Shown in pieces: positions 36,319-46,099 of a stretch of 64,000 nucleotides of DNA (within the stretch, counting starts at the first letter, position 1; every line of letters starts with the position of its first letter). The stretch spans positions 88,431,340 through 88,495,339 of the forward strand of contig CM043971.1 of NCBI GenBank assembly GCA_014529385.2. The letters are read 5' to 3'. The stretch comes from Adiantum capillus-veneris. Taxonomy: Eukaryota; Streptophyta; Polypodiopsida; Polypodiales; Pteridaceae. Under the pieces are notes generated by a model. It ran no database searches and was not told the DNA's origin. It saw only the letters and a program-made list of their open reading frames with translations. The position numbers were made by a program, and so were the translations under genes.

Positions 36319-37119
36319 CTATGAAGTGTTTGTGGGCGAAGCATTGTAGTTGTTTGGGTCATAAGTTCCCAATGCAATCGTAGAGCGATGATACAACAGT
36401 CTTTCCAATAAAGCTGCTCTTTGTTTGATTGAAGGATTGGTAGTCGGGTTTTGGGTTGGTGTTGGCACTTCGGTAGTAGAATCAGTAGATGTATTCTTTG
36501 TTACCTTGTTGTTCTTTTTCACAATCCAAATCTGCTTCCGCTTCGCTTGTGCTTGCCACAAACTCTTTGCGACCCAAACCTGCTTTGTTCTTTGTGTTGA
36601 TTTCCTCGCCTTGAAATACCTAGGAGTTTCCATGGATTGTACTGAAGGGAGTTCTTGTTTACAAATCCTTGGGATCCCAATTTGCTTGCTATAGCTTTGT
36701 GCCGTCATGAACTTCTTTGGAATCCAGATCTGTTTCACTGTCCTTGATTGTCTGGAATCACTCTGTTGTCTGGTATTGAAGACTCTGTTTTCCACCTTTG
36801 TGTTCTCTGGCACAACCCTTTTTGGTCTCCATACCAACTTTGACTCCGTTTTTTCCCAAGGTTGAGCTGTTATATTATTGCTTGTCTTCCTTATCCAATG
36901 TTGAGAGTTCCTCGTCGAAGAGCAATCCAGTTGTATAGAAACTTTTGGTTGCCATTGCTTCTTCTTTTTCTCTGGTTGTTGTTTACCTTTGTTCTTGGAT
37001 TCTTCCTTTGGAGTTGGCTCTGCTCCTTTGGTGAACTTAACTGATTGACTTTCACCTTCGTATTTGATAAGCACTGATTTAGAACTCCAGTCAATCATTG
37101 CATTGTATTGCTTCTGCCA
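36319..37119 (-). pseudogene. P2 W-x-P-K repeat tail
   Basis: C-terminal part of the P2 polyprotein, following the second protease-like domain in the same frame. Basic and Q/K/S/T-rich, it carries at least six related short motifs: QWQPK, HWIRK, VWRPK, IWIPK, VWVAK and IWIVK (and a decayed IGIPR), spaced 15-35 residues. It ends with a T/P/N-rich stretch and a stop at 36319. Homologous to the tail of P1 (1239-2228). Function unknown; the aromatic-basic repeats would suit binding to nucleic acid. Confidence 0.7.
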
Positions 37120-37608
37120 TGGTTGTCCTAGCAATAATGGATGTTGTGTAGCTTGGTCTTCAACCACGTAAAACATATGAGGATACACATACTAGTTAAT
37201 GTGTATATGTAAAACTGTGCATCCGACAGTTTTGATTGAATTCTCAGAGTAACTCTTTAACTCTTGCTTTGCAGTTTGTAATTTAGTGTCATTTGTCAAT
37301 TGTCTATACAAACTGAGTGAAAGTAGGTTAGTTTGAGCTCGTGAATCCAATAGTGCTCTGGCTTTGATTTGGTTGGTTCCTACTTTGCATTCAATGATGA
37401 GTTCTTCTTTGTCATTATCCATTTCTGTTATACTGACCGCGTTTATTCGTATTGCTCCTTCATTGCGCTGTTTCTGACGCAGTAGTCTTCTTTTCTCCAT
37501 TCTTTCCTTCGCCTCGGCTTGCGCTTCCTCCACAATCTTTTTCTTTTTCTGGACACATAGCTTTTCTTGATGTATTTTGAGAAGCATGTCTTGGGTTAGC
37601 GGCAAAAG
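37120..37608 (-). pseudogene. second retropepsin-like domain, after integrase, in P2
   Basis: After the integrase C-terminal domain comes a basic helical linker (EEAQAEAKERMEKRR) and then a stretch with the layout of a retropepsin: ECKVGTNQIKARALLDSRAQTNLLS (DSR at about 37339-37347), a second half with LKSYSENSIKTVG, one in-frame TAG at 37192-37194, and the flap-end motif HPLLLGQPW at about 37115-37140. In a working protease the DSR would be DSG or DTG; the Gly-to-Arg change should kill it. The normal Ty3 protease lies before RT; the P1 and P3 copies have it there. So this lineage appears to carry two protease-like domains, the second one at the 3' end of pol. Confidence 0.6.
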
Positions 37609-39240
37609 ATACTTTTTCACTCTGCATCCACTAATCCAATTGGGCATTTCTTCTCCGTCTAATGTAGCAAGCTTGACGGCTCCACTTGGTGATAGATCTT
37701 TAATCAACAGAGGTCCCATCCCTCGCTTTTTAAGCTTCTTAGCATGTTGTTTCAGAGTGTAAACTAGGACATAGTCCCCAACCTTAAACTCTTAAGTCCG
37801 CACATGATTATCAAAAAATTCCTTTTGTCGCCTTTTTTGAGCGTAGATAGAAGCTACTGCTTTTAGGCGAAGCTCGTCTAGCTTTTCCAGGTCATCTATT
37901 CTATCAGAAAGCTCGTGCCCTATCCACTCTAGATCTTTAGCCACCCTTAAGGTTGAAATCAAGAATTCTATTGGTAGGATAGCATTTAGCCCAAAAACCA
38001 TGTTATATGGGGTCGTTCCTATTGATGTTTTATATGCTACCATATATGCCCATAATGTTGAATGCAACTTCTGGTCCCAGTCAGTTCTCGACTCAGATAC
38101 AATCTTCGTAAGGACCGTGCATATGGTTTTGTTTGTTGCTTCAGCTTGTCCATTTGCTTGTGGATGATACGGGGCTGATTTCCTATGGATTACCATGAAT
38201 TCATCTAGAAGGATCTCTATCACTTCATTTATAAAATGTGTGCCTCGATCACTCACAATTTCTATTGGCAATCCATATCGTACAAAGACGTATTCATATA
38301 GAAATTGTGCCGTGGTCCTGGCATCTGCTTTTTGAGTTGCCTTTGCTTCGACCCACTTTGTTAGATAGTCTGTAGCCACAACGATGTATTGTGCATGAGT
38401 CTTATATGCAGGAGGTGAAATGGGTCCGACATAATCAATCTCCCATTTTGCAAAAGCTCTTGCCCCCATCATTGGTCTAAGCGGCATATCATCTCTTTTA
38501 AGTGGTACTTTGGTCCGCTGACAGTCATCACACCGTTTAACGTATTCCTCAGCGTCCGTATGTAATGTTTGCCACCATATTCCTGCAGCTAAGACAATTT
38601 TTGTTGTCTTATCATCTGAGAAATGGCCTCCACCTACTCCTCCATGAGCTTGCTCCAGGATTATCACATACTCAGACTCTGATGCGCAAATCCTAAGCTG
38701 GTTGTCTTTACCTCTCTTATAGAGTTGATCTCCTATTAAAGCGTAATCTCTAGCTTCTGTCTCTACAGATTTCCGACGAGCTTTTGACGTTCCTTCTGGG
38801 AAAGTTCTATTTGTGAGATATTCAACAATATACTGACTCCATTCCGGAGCGATCATTATCTGATATAATGTCGAATACTCTTCTGGCGGTTTTGATGAAC
38901 ATACAATACATACAGTGACATATTCATGTACGCTTTCTTTCATTCCTGGCCAATAGACTCCCAATTGTAACAAATTCCTATATGTGTTCCTTCTTGAACA
39001 ATGAAATGCACATTCCTGAACATGTGCTTCGCGCAGATATATATTATATTCCTCAGGATTGATGCATAGTCGTAAACATGATCATTTCCCAATTGATACA
39101 ACCTTCCTGCAACCAATTGAAGATTCTTGGATTGCTGAATAGCAATATGTTTCTGGTTGTATTCTCTTCTATCAAACTCTCCTCCATAGGTTAATAGGCT
39201 AACGACATTTTGAGACCACTTGGGTATCATTTCTATGTTG
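37609..39240 (-). pseudogene. int: P2 integrase with a tandemly duplicated HHCC module
   Basis: Would insert the element cDNA. Two consecutive modules of about 125 residues each have the order PxWSQ..V..LT, then LYxxGxD, then H-x6-H, then C-x2-C. Module 1 (about 39240-38899) has W in IPKWSQ, EAH...FH and CIVC; one base is missing near 39075. Module 2 (about 38865-38521) has W in APEWSQ, QAHGGVGGGH and CDDC. The catalytic core follows with Asp in WEIDYVGP, Asp in IVSDRGTHF and Glu in GQAEATNK. A single TAA near 37793 precedes the C-terminal domain (FKVGDYVLVY to GCRVKKY), which continues in frame. The stop is probably a former CAA. Confidence 0.8.
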
Positions 39241-39716
39241 AACAAGTATGCGTCTGGCATGTCATCATCTACTCCTATAGGGTCTTCTCCATTCGTCAAT
39301 CGCGAAAGATGATCAGCTCTAAGATGTGTTTTTCCTTTCTTTACTACTACCGTGAAGTCGAATTCCAGTAAGATAATGAACCATCTCACTATTCTCCCGG
39401 TATTGCATGGTTTATTCACTAGGTAGAGCAAGGCTTGGTGATCCGTAAAAAACACAAACTTGTTGGCTAGAAGATAATGCCGATATTTCTTCACAGCATA
39501 TATCATTCCTAATCCCTCTCGCTCTGTTGTGGTGTAATTCTTCTCTGTATTGTTGAGCTGTCCACTGGCGTAACAGATAGGAAAATCCATGTTTCCTTCT
39601 TCTGGCTGAGCCAGAATGCATCCTATTGCATATGCCGAAGCATCTATATGCACATGGAACATCTTCTCCCAATCTGGTGATTTCAAGACTGGAGCAGTAA
39701 TGAGTGCCTCTTTCAA
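39241..39716 (-). pseudogene. pol: P2 RNase H
   Basis: Ribonuclease H domain that removes the RNA template. It begins MKEALITAPVLKSPDW; catalytic stretches are HVHIDASAYAIG, TTEREGLGMIYAVKKYRHYL and FFTDHQAL, and it ends in the usual HLRADHLSRL. The frame differs from that of RT (a shift and stop near 39751). Confidence 0.85.
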
Positions 39717-39750
39717 TTTCTTGAATGATTCCTCACACTCCTCTGTCCAT

Positions 39751-40394
39751 TCAGTTAACTATTAGCCTGTAAAGTGGTTGGCCTATTATAGCGTACATGT
39801 AAATGAATCGTCTATAATATCCACAATGTCCCATAAAGCTCTGTACTTGTTTCGCATTGGTTGGTCTAGGCATATCCACTATAACTTTTATCTTCTCTAA
39901 ATCCGTGGATATTCTGTTTTGTGAGACAATATGTCCCAGAATTCTGCCCTGTCGGACCATAAACACACATTTCTCAGGATTGAGACAAATGCGATATGTC
40001 CTACATTTCTCAAATACTTTTCTTAGGTGTTCTAGATGCTCATCTCTCAGAAGAGAATGTACACATAAGTCATCCATGTATATTTCTAGAAACAACCTTA
40101 AGTATTCTTTGAAAGCATGCGTCATCAGCCTCTGGAAGGTTGCGGGAGCATTGGTTAGACCAAAAGGCATAACCCGATAAGCATAAATTCCCCACTCTGT
40201 TGCAAAAGCTGTTTTATGTTGATCTTCCGGTGCTATGGCTAGCTGGTTATATCCTGAAAAACCATCAAGAAAGGAGTATGAAAAACCATCAAGAAAGCGT
40301 AAATTCCCCACTCTGTTGCAAAAGCTGTTTTATGTTGATCTTCCGGTGCTATGGCTAGCTGGTTATATCCTGAAAAACCATCAAGAAAGGAGTA
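39751..40394 (-). pseudogene. pol: P2 reverse transcriptase, N-terminus lost
   Basis: The C-terminal two thirds of RT: FLDGFSGYNQL, MPFGLTNAPATFQ, the catalytic YMDD (40069-40080), LRKVFEKCR and LGHIVS. A 97-bp segment (40184-40280) is repeated at 40300-40396, so the FLDGFSGYNQL region appears twice. The second copy runs straight into the right LTR at 40395. Everything that should lie upstream (LTR end, primer site, leader, gag, protease, first RT motifs) is missing. Close relative of the P3 RT (59900-60394). Confidence 0.85.
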
Positions 40395-40396
40395 TG
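40184..40396. repeat. 97-bp direct duplication at the RT/LTR junction of P2
   Basis: 40184-40280 and 40300-40396 are the same sequence, period 116, joined by a short variable bridge. The second copy ends in the two bases (TG) that also start the LTR part, consistent with a micro-homology join. Confidence 0.9.
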
Positions 40397-40956
40397 TCAG
40401 ACGAGGACGGAGCTTGACCCGTAGGCACATGGAAACAACTAGGTGGGTGTCAAATCACCTACTCGACCTTCTAATGACAATCACTACTAAGGAAATCAAA
40501 TCTAAGTTCTAAAATACGCAAGTGACTGAAATCCGTACTACGAACGAATGCTATACGAAACAGGATCTAGAATCATTGAATCGATCTCAAACTCAAGGGG
40601 AAGTCTATACACTAGGTAAGAACAACACCCTAAAGACTTGAACTGCAAACTCAACCTATAACCACTCCGTGCGGTAAACGCGTATGAAGACAGGCCGAAA
40701 AATATAGGTGATCGAAGCTTGACCCCGATGGTACTAATGTGTAGCTCTACTCATTGTGGTTCTATAGATATGCTGCACGCTCCATTCCGACACACGAGTT
40801 GGAAGAAAACTCACACCGAAGCTCGTAGGAACTTACCACACATAGAAGCCGATAGCGCGCACTCTTGGTATCTGTGCGTAGCTCTCGCCGTTGCTAACAC
40901 AATGGCGGTGTCGCTTCTCCAATGGCGGCTCCGTAGCTCGCGTAGCAAGTAGATAA

Positions 40957-41006
<50 letters not shown>
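40395..41006 (-). mobile_element. right (5') LTR of P2, first part
   Basis: Matches 29342 to the (CT)n tract of the left LTR. Its first 62 bases are missing and RT sequence adjoins instead. Ends in (CT)n at 40959-41006, where the LINE is inserted. Confidence 0.9.
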
Positions 41007-41007
<1 letters not shown>

Positions 41008-41235
41008 AGTGCAGCCGTTTTTTGACCTAGTAGACAGCAGTCCACTCTTTTGATCATAACTTCTTCATCCGAACTCCGATTTGGGTGATCTATAGCTTCA
41101 ATCGAAGAGCACGAAGTCCTCTACTTATTGATGTAAAGATAGAAATTTTCAGAGTTATGGAAGGCATTTCTGTAGCAGCATTTCCGAAGTGAACAGGCTC
41201 AACAAAATTGATTCTCATCTCCTATTTTACATACA

Positions 41236-42186
41236 ATGTCTTCCGGCACTCGCAAGGGTTCTTCTTCTTCAACAAGGTCCACAACCATCGTGGAAAATGA
41301 TCCAAAATCTCCTAAGTGTGGAGATAGCAACACAACCACCCAACCAACGACATCGGAAACCATGATCATGGCGTACTTGGTATCATTGCAAGAGACCGTA
41401 AACAAACAAGGCGAAGACGTACGAGCACTTGCAATGGAGAATGGCACACTAAGGGTACTTGTGGTTGAGAATGAGAACCTCAAGAGGACACTTGAGATGC
41501 AAACAACACGTTTGATGCAACTTGAAGAGGATGTCAAGGAATGTAAACGCTCTCTTGTGGACTTGAATGCTTTGAAGGAGCGGATGAGCAAAGTAGAGCA
41601 TGACCATGTATTGAAAGAGGAGAAATTTGACACTATGAGACGGGATGTATGCGACATGAAAAATGTATGCACAAACAAGTCTTGGGCTGATGTATGTGGT
41701 AGCAATGTGGTTTCTAATTCCTCACTCATGCAAGCTATGGTTCAAACAAAGAATGTTGAGAATGTAGATGTGGAGGAGTTGAAGGAACGGGAGCGACGTT
41801 CCAAGAACATTGTTATTCGTGGAATTCCCAAAGAGAAGTTAGAGACACTTCCTTCTCTTGCCATTGTTATTGAAGATTTCTTCAAAACCCACATTGGCAT
41901 GTCCGGAGTTATGGTCTATGGAGCACATAGAGTGGGGAAGCAAGGAGCTCCTCGCTCGGGAGAACGGCCAATTGTATGCACCATGCCGGATGAGACCAAG
42001 CGAAAGATTATCCTTGATAATAGTTGGATCTATTTGAGGAATACAAAATGTTTTGTATGTGAAGATCGCACTATTAAGCAACAAAATATGCGTCGCAAGG
42101 CATATGAGGAAAAGAATAATAAAAACAAGGAAATCTCTCATGAAGAAAATGTGCCCAAGGAGGAGGCAAGTCTCTCAAGCAAATAG
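41236..42186 (+). CDS. LINE ORF1, RNA-binding protein
   Basis: 316 codons, intact. It would coat the LINE RNA and act as a nucleic-acid chaperone. S/T-rich start, a coiled coil (about residues 45-130, with regular L/M and E/K), then an RRM-like domain beginning NIVIRGIPKEK and a C-terminal domain (GAHRVGKQGAP to TKRKIILDN), the layout of L1-type ORF1. No zinc knuckle. Ends with TAG at 42184-42186; ORF2 continues in the same frame. Confidence 0.8.
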   Translation: MSSGTRKGSSSSTRSTTIVENDPKSPKCGDSNTTTQPTTSETMIMAYLVSLQETVNKQGEDVRALAMENGTLRVLVVENENLKRTLEMQTTRLMQLEEDVKECKRSLVDLNALKERMSKVEHDHVLKEEKFDTMRRDVCDMKNVCTNKSWADVCGSNVVSNSSLMQAMVQTKNVENVDVEELKERERRSKNIVIRGIPKEKLETLPSLAIVIEDFFKTHIGMSGVMVYGAHRVGKQGAPRSGERPIVCTMPDETKRKIILDNSWIYLRNTKCFVCEDRTIKQQNMRRKAYEEKNNKNKEISHEENVPKEEASLSSK

Positions 42187-42192
42187 GGATGC

Positions 42193-45100
42193 GTGACCTA
42201 TGAGACCGAGTTACAATTGAAAATATGCTTTTGGAATTGTAATGGATACCCATGGAATGCGGGGGTTGGCATTGATGAACTAACAAGCAAAGCCGATGTT
42301 GTACTTCTTGTTGAAACTTGGGAGCATGATACACAAAGGATTAACGGCTTGGAGGATTACAATGTACATTCATTGATGTGGTCAAAGAATCTCAAGCAAC
42401 GAAGAGGACAAGGAGGGTTAGCATGTATGGTTAAGAAAGGATTGGAAGATTTTGTATCAATTGTGAAAGATGACAAGTACAAACGTTATGTATGGCTGAA
42501 AATTATGACACCAAAAAGAGCACCCATTTTTGTAGCCGGTTGCTACATTCCTCATCATGATTCTCCCTTTTATGCTTGCATGGATGGATAGAGATCAACC
42601 ATTTTCTGATTTGGAAGAGGACATTGCTTATTTCAAAGGTGAAGGTGATGTTATTGTATTTGGGGATATGAATGCTCGCACAAAAACATTGCAACATGAT
42701 ACTCAACAATTTGATATGCCATACATTTCAAGGGAGTCGGAGGAAGTTCACTTGTATGATCGTACTTCAATGGATGAGAAAGAGCCGGATCACTATGGAA
42801 AGTTACTTTTACACATGTGTAATAGCACGGGTATGCTCATTGCCAATGGTGTATCTTTGTGGAGTGGAACCAATGGATTTACATGTAGAAGACATAATGG
42901 GGATAGTGTGATTGACTATATGCTACTCTCTGAAGCCATCATGTATCGCATAAAGAGTTTTATGTTTGGTCAATGGACCCCGGAATCCGACCATCGCACC
43001 TTATGTATTGACCTTTCATGTGGAGAAGCAACTAAGCATGATAATCTCAGCCAAAGGAAAGAGAAGTTATCACTATGTATGGATTTCAAACGGGCACCAA
43101 TGTACATTGAAATGGTTGAGCAAAAATTATGGATGACAAAGCTTCAATGTGATGCACCATTGGAAACTAAATGGGAAGCTTTCAAGAAAGCTATTTGTTC
43201 TTGTGCGGAAGAATGCTTTGCCATAAAGCATCTCCATGGTATCAACAAAGATAGATCACGCAAAAGGTGGTTGGATAAAGAATGTCAAGATGCTCGAAAG
43301 TCCTTGATAAAGCTTGATGCAACTATGGACAAAGACAACTATCAAAGTCATTTGCATACATACAAGGCATTGATTCAAAAGAAGAGAAGAAGATGGGAAG
43401 TAAAGCAACAAGAATTTCAAGTCCAAGAAAAGGCACATGCATGTGGAAGATTTTGGAGAAACTTGAAAGGCAAGCGGGTTGAGAATTTTGGTAACTTGAG
43501 TCTAGTGGATATGTACACACATTGTAGGCAATTATATGAGCAAGAAAATACTGAAAAAATGCCATTTTATGGTTCACTCCCATGTATGCCGTCTTTTTTT
43601 ACTATTGAGGATGTATGCGTTGGGCTTGAAAAGTTGGCCACTCGCAAAGCGGGAGATCTTCAAGGTATCAAGCCGGAGATGATCAAATGGACGGGAGATT
43701 TTACCCATGAGTGGATGTGTGATATGTTCAACCTTGCACTTCAACATGGTATGCCTTATGATTGGAGTACTAATTGGGTTAAGCCTTTGCATAAAGGAGG
43801 GGATGTAAAGAATGTAAGCAACTACCGGACTCTAATGATTGGGTCTCTTATGGCAAAGTTATTTGGGTGCATAATGGAGATGAAATTGAGTGATTGGGCT
43901 GAAGAGAATGACAAGCGTGCAAAGGGACAAGCGGGTTTTCGTCGATGCCATAGCACCATTGATCATCTTGTCACTCTTCGTGTTCTCATGGAGGAAAGTC
44001 GGTTGAAAGGCAAGCGATTGTATTGTTGTTTTGTGGACTTTAAGAAAGCCTTTGATATGATTCCACGTAACAATCTGTGGAGAAGGATGGAAGAACTCCA
44101 AGTGCCAAGTGAGTTTATGTTTGCGGTTTCTCGAATCTATGAGAAGGTGATTTGTCAATTGCGCATGGGAAGAGAAATTTCAGAAATTTTTGTAAGCACT
44201 ATTGGGGTTAAACAAGGATGTCCATTGTCACCAACTCTCTTTGGTCTATGCATCGATCAACTGGAACAAATGGTACTTGACTTTATGCAAGAAGAAGGCA
44301 TTGAAGAGGTCACTATTTGCAATGCGGTAATCATTCTTTTGTTGTATGCGGATGATGTAGTGCTTCTAGCACACACTTTAGAAGATGCACAAAAGCTTAT
44401 GGTTGTCCTTGAGAACTTTTGCTTGCATAGTGGGCTGATTGTAAATGAATCCAAAACAAAGGTTATGCTTGTGAAAACCAACCATAAGGAGAAGCCATGC
44501 ATTGTGTACAACAACGAGACACTTGAAGTTGTTGAGAGCTTTAAGTACCTTGGCCTTGAGGTTCCATCCAATCACAAGTGGCATGAATGTGCTATGCGTT
44601 TTCTTACAAACTTTCTCCAAGTTAAGACACAAACACCATATATGCTCCTACTTCTTGAGTCGGGATCTCTTCCAATTGAGGTTATGGGCATGGAAAGGGT
44701 TGTGGAGTACATGATAAAGATGCGTCAAAACCCCTCACATCGACTTCCTACAATTGCATGGAAGTGGGAAAGAGAGCATATTATGCATTTGAGAACATGT
44801 GTAATGCGGGAAACATCAAGTGTTGGGTTCTCAAGAAGTATCCTTTTGATGCATTGGTGACACCGGTTCTTCTTTATGGAGTTGAAGTGTGGGGTGGGAG
44901 CATCTCAAAGTCTACTTGGAAAGAGTTTGAGAATGTCCAAAAGCGTTTTCTTACAAACTTTCTCCAAGTTAAGACACAAACACCATATATGCTCCTACTT
45001 CTTGAGTCGGGATCTCTTCCAATTGAGGTTATGGGCATGGAAAGGGTTGTGGAGTACATGATAAAGATGCGTCAAAACCCCTCACATCGACTTCCTACAA

Positions 45101-45744
45101 TTGCATGGGAAGCAAGCAAAAAAGTTCAAAAGACGCATAAAAGCAAGATCTTGAGCACGGGATGGATGCAAGACATAAAGAAGTGGTTTGGGAGATGGGA
45201 TGCATTACACTTGGTACATGATGCTTCAATTGACTCTCAAGTGAATGAAGCTTTTCTACAACGCCAATGTATTACGGCTTGGGAGAAATCCGGTGGGTCA
45301 CGCTTCATACATTACACCACCTATATTGCCCCCAACTACAAAACCATGTTCTTCGCTGAGAGAGGAAACCGTACTCACACTTACATGCTTGAGTCTATTC
45401 CCTTGTCCGCGATACGCACTATCGCAGCAATTCGGCTTAGCTCCCATTTCCTTCGATGCGAGATAGGGCGTTGGGGCAATGGAGCAGAGTCAAATCGATT
45501 GTGCACATTATGCTCACTGCAAGTTCGAGAGTCTGAGTACCACACACTACTAGAGTGCTCAGCTTTTGATCACATCCGAACTTGCTTCTCTCACATTTTC
45601 AGCCATAACTTAGACCTACACACTTTCCTCTCCCAGCCAAAGTGTGGGCTCTCCATTGCGACTCTCATCACTACAATTTTGGAGCATCGAGAGTCACTCA
45701 TCAGCCGTACACATACTACATCACATGTAACTTTGGTCCCATAG
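42193..45744 (+). pseudogene. LINE ORF2: endonuclease, reverse transcriptase, zinc motif
   Basis: Makes the nick and copies the LINE RNA at the target. Follows ORF1 in frame after one TAG, with no ATG before the endonuclease start (LKICFWNCNGY). The apurinic-type endonuclease runs to SDHRTLCIDL (about 43010). A 4-base duplication (GGAT) at about 42580 shifts the frame. RT: GFRRCHSTIDHL, FVDFKKAFD, KQGCPLSP and the catalytic YADD (about 44346). A 166-bp segment is present twice (44596-44761 and 44943-45108), again shifting the frame; the correct C-terminal part resumes at 44758. The end has a zinc-type motif, CTLCSLQVRESEYHTLLEC (CX2CX9HX4C). Three lesions make this copy inactive. Confidence 0.85.
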
Positions 45745-45789
45745 GTCATATTTGACCTCCGAGGACGATAATAAAATCTATCTATCTAT

Positions 45790-46094
45790 CTATCTCTCTC
45801 TCTCAGACACAGTCACGGCGCTCAAAAAACTCACTTTGATTAAATGATCTGAATCCCTTAGGTTACAAAAACTTTGGCTTATATACCTCAGCCTTGGAGG
45901 TGAGAACATCTCTAACTAATTACATCAGCAAGTGAAATTACTTCGGGATTACAAGCTGGAAACTCAATTGAGTCCCGTTACTTAATGAATGGCTCAAATC
46001 AAAATTAATGTCGGAAAGACATTTATTACAATCAATGGTTACAAAATGATGAGTGTGAGCAAAAATGTGGGTGTGATCCTCTGCTGGCTCAACA
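45790..46094 (-). mobile_element. right (5') LTR of P2, second part
   Basis: Resumes after the LINE with the CT tract and AGACACAG, and matches 29939-30228 with two substitutions by eye. Ends in GGCTCAACA at 46094. Confidence 0.9.
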
Positions 46095-46099
46095 GGAGG
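46095..46099. other. target site duplication of P2, right copy
   Basis: GGAGG, the partner of 29275-29279. Confidence 0.9.

Larger units (their letters stand above)
41007..45789 (+). mobile_element. LINE inserted in the (CT)n tract of the P2 LTR
   Basis: About 4.8 kb with a 5' untranslated part (41007-41235), ORF1, ORF2 and a short 3' tail that ends in (TCTA)n at 45775-45792 instead of poly(A). The LTR resumes with (TC)n and AGACACAG at 45801. Target duplication cannot be read because the target is itself a CT repeat. Confidence 0.85.

Noticed and set aside
45989-46099. Start of the element C gag frame at 45989
   Set aside because: The first 35 codons are P2 LTR sequence; the real gag start is at 29067, on the other side of P2.
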